Assembly: GCF_900111195.1 (NCBI RefSeq)
Contig: NZ_FOGL01000004.1
Coordinates: 1 to 64,000 of the forward strand
DNA length: 64,000 nt
Direction of reading: 5' to 3'
Source: Gracilibacillus ureilyticus
GTDB lineage: Bacteria > Bacillota > Bacilli > Bacillales > Amphibacillaceae
The notes beneath the pieces are model-generated. The model did no database searches. It was not told the origin of the DNA and saw only the letters and a program-made list of their open reading frames with translations. How positions within the stretch are numbered: position 1 is the first letter of the stretch; each line of letters starts with the position of its first letter. The translations under genes and the position numbers were made by a program. Of the stretch, positions 17,548-25,576 are shown piece after piece.

Positions 17548-17823
17548 ATGGATATGAAGTTAACAAACATGATTCTTCATAAAGAAATTTTGCTTATTCA
17601 TGCTGATATTAACAATAATGATTATATTTTTACGGTAAAGTGGAACACACCTGAACATACAAAAGGTGGAGAGTGGGAATTAAAATCATATATAAACAAT
17701 TCCAATGGTCAAAAGGATTTAACAAGTGATCAAATCCAGGAATTTCTTGACCAGATTAACCCGAAGTGGGATTGGGAGACAGACAGGGAGCAAATCGAGC
17801 GGGTAATTGAAAAAAATGATTAG
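17548..17823 (+). CDS. Small hypothetical protein
   Basis: About 91 residues from the ATG at 17548, which has AGGAGAGGGG immediately upstream. The longer reading frame from 17521 has no ribosome binding site. It is acidic and tryptophan-containing (NPKWDWETDREQIERVIEKN at the end), with an N-terminal beta-rich segment, no membrane helix and no signal peptide. I do not recognise the family. A -10-like TATACT lies about 50 bp upstream. Confidence 0.6.
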   Translation: MDMKLTNMILHKEILLIHADINNNDYIFTVKWNTPEHTKGGEWELKSYINNSNGQKDLTSDQIQEFLDQINPKWDWETDREQIERVIEKND

Positions 17824-17828
17824 AAACA

Positions 17829-17872
17829 TTTGCTTTCCGGCTGGATGAAGAGTCACCTGTCCGGAAAGCAAT
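17829..17872. terminator. Convergent inverted repeat
   Basis: TTGCTTTCCGG and CCGGAAAGCAA arms with a 20-nt loop lie between convergent genes at 17823 and 17883. No good T run follows on either strand, so termination is likely but not certain. Confidence 0.45.
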
Positions 17873-17882
17873 GGGAAATGGA

Positions 17883-18635
17883 TTAGTTTAACTGTTCTAC
17901 AGCAATTTGTTCGAACCATTGCAGGTCTTTGTGTAAATGCACAACTTCACCGACCACAATCATTGACGGATTGCTGATTTGATGCATTTTTTCCTCAATG
18001 TTTTCTAATGTTCCGATAACTGTTTTCTGATGAGAGAATGTTCCCCAGTGAATCACCGCAACAGGTGTGTCAGGGTTTAATCCCGCATTAATTAAATATT
18101 GAGCGGTTTTCGGAAAATGCCGAACACCCATATAAAAACAAAGCGTATCTGCACCTTTAGCAATATGCTCCCACTCTTCCACAGGCCGGTTATCAGGATT
18201 GGAAGCATTGACAAAACTTACAGACCCGCTTATTCCACGGTGTGTCAGCGGAATTCCTGCATATGCAGCAGCACTGATACCAGAAGTAATGCCTGGAACA
18301 ATTTCAAAAGGGATATTTTCCACTCTTAATACTTGCCCTTCTTCCCCGCCTCGACCGAAGATGAAAGGATCGCCGCCTTTTAATCTTGTTACAACTTTTC
18401 CTTCTTTCGCATATTGAACGAGTAGACGGTGAATTTCTTCCTGAATGAGGCCATGCAGTTTCGGTTTCTTACCACAAAAAATCAGCTCACAATCTTCTTT
18501 CGCATAATTTAATAACTCTTTATTTATTAATCTGTCATAAAGAATGACGTCCGCCTCTTCTATTGCTCTCAGACCTTTTAATGTAATCAGTTCCTTATCT
18601 CCAGGTCCTGCTCCTACGATGTATACTTTACTCAT
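17883..18635 (-). CDS. sumT: Uroporphyrinogen-III C-methyltransferase
   Basis: 250 residues. It uses two SAM to make precorrin-2, the precursor of siroheme needed for sulfite/nitrite reduction. Signature segments are VYIVGAGPGDKELITLKG, VTRLKGGDPFIFGRGGEE and GIPLTHRGISGSVSFVNA with the later YMGVRHF. Its ATG overlaps the last codons of cysP by 8 bp, as with ylnD-type genes in Bacillus sulfate operons. It is therefore under the SAM-I riboswitch upstream of cysP. Confidence 0.95.
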   Translation of the reverse strand: MSKVYIVGAGPGDKELITLKGLRAIEEADVILYDRLINKELLNYAKEDCELIFCGKKPKLHGLIQEEIHRLLVQYAKEGKVVTRLKGGDPFIFGRGGEEGQVLRVENIPFEIVPGITSGISAAAYAGIPLTHRGISGSVSFVNASNPDNRPVEEWEHIAKGADTLCFYMGVRHFPKTAQYLINAGLNPDTPVAVIHWGTFSHQKTVIGTLENIEEKMHQISNPSMIVVGEVVHLHKDLQWFEQIAVEQLN

Positions 18636-19707
18636 TTGCTTGCCATTCCCTTCTCGTTTGTTTCCCTATTTTTTTCTCTGCTTTAACTTCGTATTTAATT
18701 AAGACAAATGTAATGGTAATTGTAAGTATTAATAAAATAACCGTGTAAAAAGACTGCTGTATGATCATCTCTGTCAAACTATAGGCAATGACTAAAGAAA
18801 TGATTGGAGAAGTTACCCACACTTTTACTATTTGATGGATAATTTTCTGTTTCCAAACATTCTCCCAGCTTTTCGTTGCACTAATTCCTACTATAGCAGT
18901 TGTTGTCACTTGTGTCATCGGGATCGGTATACCGAATAAGGAAGCAATGATCACAAGCACCCCTGTCGTACTCGAAATAACTAAACCATTTGCCAGAGAT
19001 AAGCTCGTAATTTTCTTCGCATTTGTTTCTAATACTTTCCCGCCAAACAGGATGCTTCCCAGTGCAACAATTACGGCAAATACAGGCAGCCCTGTTTCCA
19101 TTGACATAATATCTGCACCAACTAAAGGCCCCAGCGCGTTCGCTACATTATTCATTCCTGCAGCTATTGCTTCAAAGAAACCTGTAAAAATTAATAATAC
19201 AGCCAGTACTTTATGAGATGGTTTCAATTTTACTCTGTTCTGCCATTTTGTACGCATTTTTTCAAAAGTAAATGTAATCATAAATGCGATAAATGGAATA
19301 ACAAGCCAAAGAATGATAATATGCAGAATATTTGTAACATAAAGCTGTTGAAAAGAGATTCCTACACCAACAATGGCACCAACTGTTACTTCACTCGTTG
19401 AAAGCGGGATGCCAATGGAATTGGTGATTAACAGTGTGCCCCCTGCAACTAACAGGATGATCGCAGCAACAGGGACATCAATAAGATCTTCGGAAATAAT
19501 TCCTTTTCCCAATGTATTCGTCACATGCTGACCACCCCATAAAGCTCCGATGATCGCACCTGCACCTGCTAATAATAATGCTGTTTTTCTTTTTTTAATT
19601 ACTTTTGCTCCATAAGCTACACCCATACTAGCTGCAGATCCACTTGCCCCGATATTGAAGGCGAACAGGCCAGCAGCTAATATTGCAATAATTATTAACA
19701 TGATCAT
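18628..19707 (-). CDS. cysP: Pit-family sulfate permease CysP
   Basis: 359 residues, about 10-11 membrane segments. PF01384 (Pit) signatures appear twice: FAFNIGASGSAASMGVAYGA near the N-terminus and AAGMNNVANALGPLVG in the second half. Bacillus CysP (YlnA) belongs to this family and carries sulfate. The SAM-I riboswitch upstream and the overlap with sumT favour sulfate over phosphate. ATG at 19707 or 19701 are both usable. Confidence 0.85.
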   Translation of the reverse strand: MIMLIIIAILAAGLFAFNIGASGSAASMGVAYGAKVIKKRKTALLLAGAGAIIGALWGGQHVTNTLGKGIISEDLIDVPVAAIILLVAGGTLLITNSIGIPLSTSEVTVGAIVGVGISFQQLYVTNILHIIILWLVIPFIAFMITFTFEKMRTKWQNRVKLKPSHKVLAVLLIFTGFFEAIAAGMNNVANALGPLVGADIMSMETGLPVFAVIVALGSILFGGKVLETNAKKITSLSLANGLVISSTTGVLVIIASLFGIPIPMTQVTTTAIVGISATKSWENVWKQKIIHQIVKVWVTSPIISLVIAYSLTEMIIQQSFYTVILLILTITITFVLIKYEVKAEKKIGKQTRREWQANE

Positions 19708-19745
19708 CCTACTTCCTGTAATAAGTTATTTCTAAATTTCCGGAA

Positions 19746-19886
19746 TAAAAAACTTCCACTTTAGCATAAAGTAGAAGTTTTACCTCCTTCTTATCTGCCA
19801 AGTAATTTACTTGCTGGAATTAGCACAGTGCATGATGCCTGTTGCTGAGATATCAACGGGCCAGTCCCTCCATCTCTCTCGATAAG
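19746..19886 (-). ncRNA. SAM-I riboswitch (S-box) controlling cysP-sumT
   Basis: The aptamer runs from CTTATCGAGAGAGATGGAGG (19886) through GGACTGGCCC, the CTCAGCAAC motif and GTGCTAATTCC to the closing GATAAG at 19790. A terminator with arms AAACTTCTACTTTA/TAAAGTGGAAGTTT and a T run follows (19781-19746). SAM binding should stop transcription of cysP-sumT. Confidence 0.95.
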
Positions 19887-19971
19887 AAATATTGTTATTG
19901 TTTGGTATTTAATATAGTAATAAATCTTTATTCGAAGAAGTTTTTAACAAATCAGATGATTATTTGTATTG

Positions 19972-20000
19972 AATATAATGGCAAAAACACTTATTGTCAA
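19972..20000 (-). promoter_or_regulatory. SigA promoter of cysP-sumT
   Basis: TTGACA (20000-19995), 17 nt, TATATT (19977-19972) on the minus strand, about 80 nt upstream of the S-box. Confidence 0.85.
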
Positions 20001-20091
20001 TAGAGAGATCTATTACAGTAATGGGCTTTACCGCCTAAAACCCTTATATCCCATACATTTACTAGGTTTTAAATTTTTTTGAAAATTTCCC

Positions 20092-20120
20092 TTGATATTT
20101 TCTTTGTTGAAAGGTAAGAT
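20092..20120 (+). promoter_or_regulatory. SigA promoter of metI-metC
   Basis: TTGATA (20092-20097), 17 nt, TAAGAT (20115-20120), about 40 nt before the plus-strand S-box. Confidence 0.8.
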
Positions 20121-20163
20121 GTTATGTATAGTATTTCCATAAAACTTAATAATTCGTTTTATA

Positions 20164-20322
20164 CTTATCAAGAGAGGTTTAGGGACTGGCCCGGTGACAC
20201 CTCAGCAACCAGCATATCGATGCATGGTGCTAATTCCAGACGGTAATATTACCAAAGATAAGGAGATTATTGGACCTTAACCTTACAAGGCTTTCTTCTT
20301 ATCATAGAAGGAAGCCTTTTTC
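20164..20322 (+). ncRNA. SAM-I riboswitch (S-box) controlling metI-metC
   Basis: The aptamer begins CTTATCAAGAGAGGTTTAGG and continues GGACTGGCCC, CTCAGCAACC and GTGCTAATTCCA; it closes with GATAAG at 20262. The terminator AAGGCTT-CTTCT/AGAAG-AAGCCTT with T run lies at 20287-20322. It is divergent from the cysP S-box, with about 280 bp between the two aptamers. Confidence 0.95.
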
Positions 20323-20369
20323 ATATTTCTGAAGTAAAGGTAAATTTGAGCGTAAAGGAAGTGTGCCTG

Positions 20370-21476
20370 TTGAAACATATTGAAACAATTCTCGCTAAAA
20401 TTGGAAATGAGTCTGATCCAAGAACTGGAGCAGTAGAAGCTCCAATTTATTTATCGACAGCTTATCAGCATCGTACGATTGGTGAATCAACGGGATTTGA
20501 TTACACGAGATCTAAAAACCCTACGAGAGATATTGTCGAAGAAACGATAGCCAAATTAGAAAATGGAACAAAAGGTTTTGCATGTACATCAGGAATGGCT
20601 GCAATTCAGTTAATCTTTTCCCTTTTTGAAAAAGGTGATCAGGTTATCGTAACAGAAGATGTATATGGCGGAAGCTACCGCCTGTTTGATCATTACCAGA
20701 AAGCTTACAATATTAAGCCGGTTTATGTGACTCCAGATCAAATCGAAGCAAATATTACAGAAAAAACGAAAGCAATTTTTATTGAAACACCTACTAACCC
20801 TTTATTAATTGAACTAGATATTAAAGAAATTGCTGCAATTGCAAAAAAACATGAATTACTGTTCATTGTGGACAATACCTTCTATACACCATATCTTCAA
20901 CAGCCAATAAATGACGGTGCGGATATTGTTATCCATTCTGCAACGAAGTATTTAGGCGGCCATAATGATGTACTGGCAGGTTTAGTAGTTTCAAAAGGTG
21001 AGGAGCTGTCTGAGAGACTTGGTTATTTGCATAATGCCATTGGCGCTGTTCTTTCACCATTTGATTGTACACTGCTCATTCGCGGAATGAAGACACTCGG
21101 CCTGCGCTTAGAAAAGCAGCAGCAGAACGCCAGGGATCTTGCAGAATTTCTCACTAATCATGACCTTGTTACAGATGTACTATACCCGGGCAGAGGTGCC
21201 ATGATGAGTTTTCGTGTGAAAGATAAGGAAATGGTTGCAGGTTTTCTGTCGAGTCTCCAGACTATTATATTCGCGGAGAGCTTGGGTGGTGTAGAAAGTT
21301 TTATCACATACCCGACGACACAAACACACGCAGATATTCCTGAAGAAGAACGTGAACGACGTGGAATTTGCGGCAGACTGCTGCGCTTCTCTGTTGGAAT
21401 TGAACATATTGAAGATTTGAAAAAAGACATTGATCAGGCATTAGTAAAAAGCAAGGAGGGAATCGTTCATGTCTAA
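20370..21476 (+). CDS. metI: Cystathionine gamma-synthase / O-acetylhomoserine thiol-lyase
   Basis: 368 residues, PLP-dependent. It joins cysteine (or sulfide) to an activated homoserine in methionine synthesis. Key segments: YLSTAYQHRTIGESTGFDYT, ENGTKGFACTSGMAAIQ, VDNTFYTPYLQQP and the PLP lysine in IHSATKYLGGHNDVLAG. I choose the TTG at 20370 (giving KHIETILAKIGNE, as in B. subtilis MetI), with AAAGGAAGTG just upstream, over the TTG at 20346. It is under the S-box upstream and overlaps metC by 8 bp. Confidence 0.93.
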   Translation: MKHIETILAKIGNESDPRTGAVEAPIYLSTAYQHRTIGESTGFDYTRSKNPTRDIVEETIAKLENGTKGFACTSGMAAIQLIFSLFEKGDQVIVTEDVYGGSYRLFDHYQKAYNIKPVYVTPDQIEANITEKTKAIFIETPTNPLLIELDIKEIAAIAKKHELLFIVDNTFYTPYLQQPINDGADIVIHSATKYLGGHNDVLAGLVVSKGEELSERLGYLHNAIGAVLSPFDCTLLIRGMKTLGLRLEKQQQNARDLAEFLTNHDLVTDVLYPGRGAMMSFRVKDKEMVAGFLSSLQTIIFAESLGGVESFITYPTTQTHADIPEEERERRGICGRLLRFSVGIEHIEDLKKDIDQALVKSKEGIVHV

Positions 21477-22641
21477 ACATCAACTAGAAACGAAACTAAT
21501 CCACACAGGTGTGGAGCAAGGCTACCAGGAAAGAAAAACAGGAGCGGTGAACCCTCCGATATATGTATCGTCAACTTATCATCAGGATGAGTTACATAAT
21601 TTCGGACCATTTGATTACAGCCGCTCAGGAAATCCAACAAGAGAGATCGTTGAAAAAACGATAGCAGAACTGGAAAACGGTATCGCCGGATTTGCTTTTT
21701 CTTCTGGAATGGCAGCAATCTCCTCCGCATTCCTATTACTACAGGCAGGAGACCATGTTGTTGTAACGAAAGATGTTTACGGGGGTACGTTCCGTTTCGT
21801 CAGTCAATTGCTGACACAATTCTCGGTTGACTATACATTTGTTGATATGACAAATAATGAAGAGATAGAGCAGGCAATCAGACCTGACACGAAATTAATA
21901 TATATGGAGACACCTGCTAATCCATTATTGCAAGTAACAGATATTCGTAAAGTAGTAGAATTGGCAAAGCAAAATAATGCACTGACATTTTTGGATAATA
22001 CGTTTATGACACCACTATACCAAAATCCTCTTGATTTAGGTGTTGATGTAGTTTTACATAGTGCAACGAAATTCCTGTCAGGACACAGTGATATTATTGC
22101 AGGGTTAGCCGTAACGAATGATGAAGAACTTGCCGGAAGACTGAAGTTTGTACAAAATACTTTCGGTGCGATATTAGGTGCACATGATAGTTATACATTG
22201 ATACAGGGAATGAAAACTTTAGAAACAAGGCTGACCAAATCAAGCCAGTCTGCTGATAAGATAGCGCATTTTCTAGATACACACCAGGCAGTTGAAAAAG
22301 TGTACTATCCTGGATTAAAAGACCATCCTGGTTATGAGATTCATCAATCGCAAGCTAGCAGTGGCGGTGCAGTCCTTTCCTTCCTGTTGGATGAAAAAAT
22401 TGACGCCCATAAATTTGTTGAAAGCATGAAAATACCTGTCTTCGCAGTGAGTCTCGGTGCGGTGGAATCAATTTTGTCACATCCTGCAACAATGTCACAT
22501 GCCGCAATGCCTGCAGCTGAACGGAAAGAACGTGGCATTGAAGACCGTCTGTTCCGCTTATCTGTAGGAATTGAAAATGTGGATGACCTGTTAGACGATT
22601 TAACTCAAGCATTAGAGCAGTCAGTCGTTGTAGGAAATTAA
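21469..22641 (+). CDS. metC: Cystathionine beta-lyase
   Basis: 390 residues, PLP-dependent. It cleaves cystathionine to homocysteine. It shows VSSTYHQDELHNFGPFDYSR, GFAFSSGMAAISSA, the VFGGTFR-type YGGTFRFVSQ segment and the PLP lysine in LHSATKFLSGHSDIIAG. Its start has AAGGAGGG upstream within the metI 3' end. It is the second gene of the SAM-regulated metIC operon, in the same arrangement as B. subtilis. No BMC-type tail is present. Confidence 0.93.
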   Translation: MSKHQLETKLIHTGVEQGYQERKTGAVNPPIYVSSTYHQDELHNFGPFDYSRSGNPTREIVEKTIAELENGIAGFAFSSGMAAISSAFLLLQAGDHVVVTKDVYGGTFRFVSQLLTQFSVDYTFVDMTNNEEIEQAIRPDTKLIYMETPANPLLQVTDIRKVVELAKQNNALTFLDNTFMTPLYQNPLDLGVDVVLHSATKFLSGHSDIIAGLAVTNDEELAGRLKFVQNTFGAILGAHDSYTLIQGMKTLETRLTKSSQSADKIAHFLDTHQAVEKVYYPGLKDHPGYEIHQSQASSGGAVLSFLLDEKIDAHKFVESMKIPVFAVSLGAVESILSHPATMSHAAMPAAERKERGIEDRLFRLSVGIENVDDLLDDLTQALEQSVVVGN

Positions 22642-22652
22642 TCATTATTGTA

Positions 22653-22685
22653 GATCAAATCATTGCGGTGATTTGGTCTTTTTTA
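22653..22685 (+). terminator. Terminator of metI-metC
   Basis: GATCAAATCA and TGATTTGGTC arms with a short GC loop, followed by TTTTTTAT. Confidence 0.85.
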
Positions 22686-22719
22686 TTTGGAATATTTTTC
22701 CTTTTATCGATGAATTCTC

Positions 22720-23135
22720 TTCCTCGCACAGCATACTTTTCATTGTGAGCTCCGCTTCAGGACGAAATCTTTTCCCAGTGCAGCATACTTTTCGTCATGA
22801 TCCCTGCTTCACGATGAAATCTTCTCCCTGTGTAGAATTCTTTTCGTCCTGATCTCTGCTTCACGTCGAAATCTTCTCCCTGTGCAGCATACTTTTCGTC
22901 ATGATCTCCGCTTCACGTCGAAATCTCTTCCTTGCGTAGCATAGTTTTCGTCCTGATCTCTGCTTCACGTCGAAATCTTCTCCTCGCACAGCATACTTTT
23001 CGTCCTGATCTCCGCTTCACGTCGAAATCTTCTCCTCGCACAGCATACTTTTCGTCATGATCCCTGCTTCACGTCGAAATCTCTTCCTTGCGTAGCATAC
23101 TTTTCGTCCTGATCTTCACTTCATCCTCCCCATGA
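22720..23135. repeat. 52-bp imperfect tandem hairpin array 1
   Basis: The CTTTTCGTC phase recurs at 22736, 22788, 22840, 22892, 22944, 22996, 23048 and 23100: exactly 52 bp each time. Each unit holds TTTCGTCCTGAT, then GCTTCACGTCGAAATCT, then a C/T-rich linker with GCACAGCATA. The TTTCG-TC and GA-CGAAA parts are inverted, so each unit can fold into a hairpin. It lies between metC and the phosphorylase gene, both ending towards it. The same 52-bp period and core recur at 33.7-34.1 kb. Confidence 0.9.
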
Positions 23136-23204
23136 TTCTCGCTCCTGTGATGATAAAATGCCTTACTTACTCATATCACTAGACTGTGCGCACACATTAA
23201 ATCC

Positions 23205-23234
23205 AAAAAAACCACCCATATAAAAATGGGCGGC
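23205..23234 (-). terminator. Terminator after the nucleoside phosphorylase gene
   Basis: On the minus strand CCGCCCAT pairs with ATGGGTGG, followed by seven T. It ends the bmp-nup-pnp operon just before the repeat array. Confidence 0.85.
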
Positions 23235-23245
23235 TTCCACTAGAT

Positions 23246-23962
23246 CTACTTTTTTGTTAATGCTTCTAATGCAATCTCTTTTTCTAGTTCAATTGCTCTT
23301 TTCATCTGGTCTGTATGCGGATCGTAATCTTCTGCTAAGTCGGCGTCTGCATAGCCATCAATCGCAACAATAGCTGCAGCACGTACTCCTCTTAAACTTG
23401 CTATAGTAAATAATGAAGCAATCTCCATCTCTACTGCGAGCACGCCTGCTGCTTGATATTGACTGTGCGGGAATGCAATAGCTCCCTGATAAAAAACATC
23501 CAATGTTAAAGTAATACCATGATGAATGGCAACAGAATGTGACTCCGACTGTTCAATTAAACGACCTGTCAATATTAAATCAGCTACAGCAGGAAAACCT
23601 TCCGGCACAATCTGGCTGCTTAATCCATCACGTCTTACAGCGGCTGTGCTTATGACAAGACTTCCTGGTTCGATTTCCTTCTGATAAGAGCCTGCGGTAC
23701 CAACACGAATTATTTCTTTTACTCCGCCCTGGATTAATTGTTCGAAACAGACTGCTGCACCAGGGGAACCTACCCCATGACTTACCACACCAATATATGC
23801 TCCATGATAATAACCGACATATGTATGGTATTCACGGTTCTGGCCTAGTAATTTAGCATCCTCTAAATCTTCAGCTACTAATTTCGCCCGATCAGGATCG
23901 CCGCAAACGATAACTTTTTCCGGTAAATCTTTTGCATCTAGTTTTAAATTTGGTAAAAACAT
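23246..23962 (-). CDS. Nucleoside phosphorylase (NP-I, uridine/purine phosphorylase type)
   Basis: About 238 residues. It should cleave a nucleoside with phosphate to base plus pentose-1-phosphate. Seen are VIVCGDPDRAKLVAE (phosphate loop), GVVSHGVGSPGAAVCFEQ, IRVGTAGSYQKEIEPGSLVI and the nucleoside-binding VLAVEMEIASLFTIASL. The sequence resembles the Udp/DeoD group; the base specificity cannot be read. ATG at 23962 or TTG at 23968 (overlapping the previous stop) are possible starts. Being last in a nucleoside-import operon beside an MtnA-like isomerase operon makes 5'-deoxyadenosine or methylthioadenosine candidate substrates (inference). Confidence 0.85.
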   Translation of the reverse strand: MFLPNLKLDAKDLPEKVIVCGDPDRAKLVAEDLEDAKLLGQNREYHTYVGYYHGAYIGVVSHGVGSPGAAVCFEQLIQGGVKEIIRVGTAGSYQKEIEPGSLVISTAAVRRDGLSSQIVPEGFPAVADLILTGRLIEQSESHSVAIHHGITLTLDVFYQGAIAFPHSQYQAAGVLAVEMEIASLFTIASLRGVRAAAIVAIDGYADADLAEDYDPHTDQMKRAIELEKEIALEALTKK

Positions 23963-23964
23963 GA

Positions 23965-24630
23965 TCAATCGAACTCCTTTTTATGCCATTCATCATCAGG
24001 CATATATGCATCATCTACAGAGAAACGCTCTTCTTTAAATGGATCACCATAGTTATGGAAATCGTTCCGCTCCCAATATCCCTGACGATCTTCTACCATA
24101 AACTCTATACCGCGAATCCATTTTACACTTTTCCAGAAATATAAATGCGGTACAACCAGGCGAAAAGGATAGCCATGTTTCACTGTGAGCGGCTTTCCAT
24201 CATAACTGTGTGCAATAAGAATATCCTCTTTCAGCAGGTCTTCCAGTGGAATATTGCTTTCATAATCATGATCCCCATATACCATCACATGTTTGGCTGT
24301 ATCTTTTACATTAATTGCTTTTAGAAAATCAGTGAATTTTACTCCGGTAAAAGTGTTGTCAAATTTCGACCAGCGGGTAACACAATGAATATCACGAACG
24401 ATCGTTGTTTGCGGCATGTTCATTAAATCATCATATGTGAAAACTTTTTCCTCGTCCACTTCACCAAAAACTCGTAAATTCCAGTCGTTTAAATCATATT
24501 CCGGTACTTCCCCTTCGTGAAGGATCGGGAATTTCTCTGTTAAGGTTTGACCTGGAGGTAATCTGTCTCCATACTTCTCATTTCTTGGCGGCACTTTCGA
24601 TTTTTTTAATCTATCTGCTTTTTTCGACAT
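23965..24630 (-). CDS. Sulfite-oxidase-fold molybdopterin oxidoreductase
   Basis: 221 residues, no signal peptide or TAT motif, so cytosolic. The oxidoreductase molybdopterin-binding domain is recognised by TIVRDIHCVTRWSKFDNTFT with the candidate molybdenum-ligand Cys, HSYDGKPLTVKHGYPFRLVV and YFWKSVKWIRGIEF. It resembles B. subtilis YuiH-type proteins of unknown substrate. Its place between the nucleoside permease and the phosphorylase is odd; it may act on a sulfoxide or other oxidised substrate, but nothing in the sequence shows this. Confidence 0.85.
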   Translation of the reverse strand: MSKKADRLKKSKVPPRNEKYGDRLPPGQTLTEKFPILHEGEVPEYDLNDWNLRVFGEVDEEKVFTYDDLMNMPQTTIVRDIHCVTRWSKFDNTFTGVKFTDFLKAINVKDTAKHVMVYGDHDYESNIPLEDLLKEDILIAHSYDGKPLTVKHGYPFRLVVPHLYFWKSVKWIRGIEFMVEDRQGYWERNDFHNYGDPFKEERFSVDDAYMPDDEWHKKEFD

Positions 24631-24651
24631 CTGTAATAGCCTCCTTCAAAA

Positions 24652-25575
24652 TTATCTTGAGCTCCCCGCACTGTTTTTCAGTGCACTTAACTGGTTTTTA
24701 TCTTTAAAAATAAACATTGCTAAAATGGTAATGACATATGGAAGCATTAACGTAAAGTTAGTCGGTACATTTAAACCTTGTAATCTTATACTGATAGCTT
24801 CCGTAAAACCGAATAATCCACTTGATAAAAAGACACCTATTGGATTGGATTGCCCGAGCATTGTAGCAACAAGGGCTATAAATCCGCGCCCTGCTGTCAT
24901 ATTTTCACTGAACATTGTTACCTGACCAAGTGACAATTGCGCTCCAGCTAAGGCACATAATATCCCTGAAATAAGTACGGCCAGATATTGAATTCTTCTT
25001 ACTTTGATCCCCTGGCTCTTGGCTGCTGTCGGATTAATTCCAACTGCATCAAAATGAGAACCTGCTACACTTTTCTTAAAAAAGATATACATAAGTATCG
25101 TACATACAATTCCTAAATAGACAATTGGTGACTGGCCTGACAAGAGGTTGCCGACTAATGGGATACTATCGATCACAGGGATTTCCCATACAGGCAGCCC
25201 TTGCATTTCATTGTTGTAATATGCCCCTTGGACGTCAAAAATGGTTCGTAATGCAAATGTTGTCATACCGATTGATAAAAAATTCATCGCAATTCCTGTT
25301 ACGATCATATTCGCTTGTAAATCTATCATCATATATCCATATAGTGCGGAAAAAATGGTTGTCCCGATTATAGCAATCAGAATCGCAAGCCACACATTGT
25401 TCGTATAGGCGTTAGCAGCTATCCCGAGAAATGCGCCCATTAACATTAGCCCGTCCAGGCCTACATTAAAGACACCAACACGTGAACAAATGGCACCACC
25501 TAATCCAGCTAATAAAAGAGGGGCCATCATTCGCAGTGTCGAATTGATTAAAGATAAATCAAATAAACTTTCCAT
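24652..25575 (-). CDS. Nucleoside ABC transporter permease 2 (NupQ/NupC type)
   Basis: 307 residues, about 9 hydrophobic segments. It belongs to the BPD-transport-2 family used with BMP-type lipoproteins: LINSTLRMMAPLLLAGLGGA, RVGVFNVGLDGLMLMGAF and AVGINPTAAKSQGIKV (the EAA-like coupling loop). It starts one base after the stop of the partner permease. With the ATPase and lipoprotein upstream it forms a complete importer, most like the guanosine transporter NupNOPQ of B. subtilis. Confidence 0.9.
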   Translation of the reverse strand: MESLFDLSLINSTLRMMAPLLLAGLGGAICSRVGVFNVGLDGLMLMGAFLGIAANAYTNNVWLAILIAIIGTTIFSALYGYMMIDLQANMIVTGIAMNFLSIGMTTFALRTIFDVQGAYYNNEMQGLPVWEIPVIDSIPLVGNLLSGQSPIVYLGIVCTILMYIFFKKSVAGSHFDAVGINPTAAKSQGIKVRRIQYLAVLISGILCALAGAQLSLGQVTMFSENMTAGRGFIALVATMLGQSNPIGVFLSSGLFGFTEAISIRLQGLNVPTNFTLMLPYVITILAMFIFKDKNQLSALKNSAGSSR

Positions 25576-25576
25576 C

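Noticed and set aside
18628-19707. Phosphate transporter PitA
   Set aside because: Same family, but the SAM riboswitch and overlap with sumT make a sulfate permease more likely; phosphate cannot be excluded from sequence alone.
22720-23135. CRISPR array
   Set aside because: The period is constant, but the whole 52-bp unit is similar from copy to copy, with no unique spacers, and no cas genes are in the window. It is an imperfect tandem repeat.
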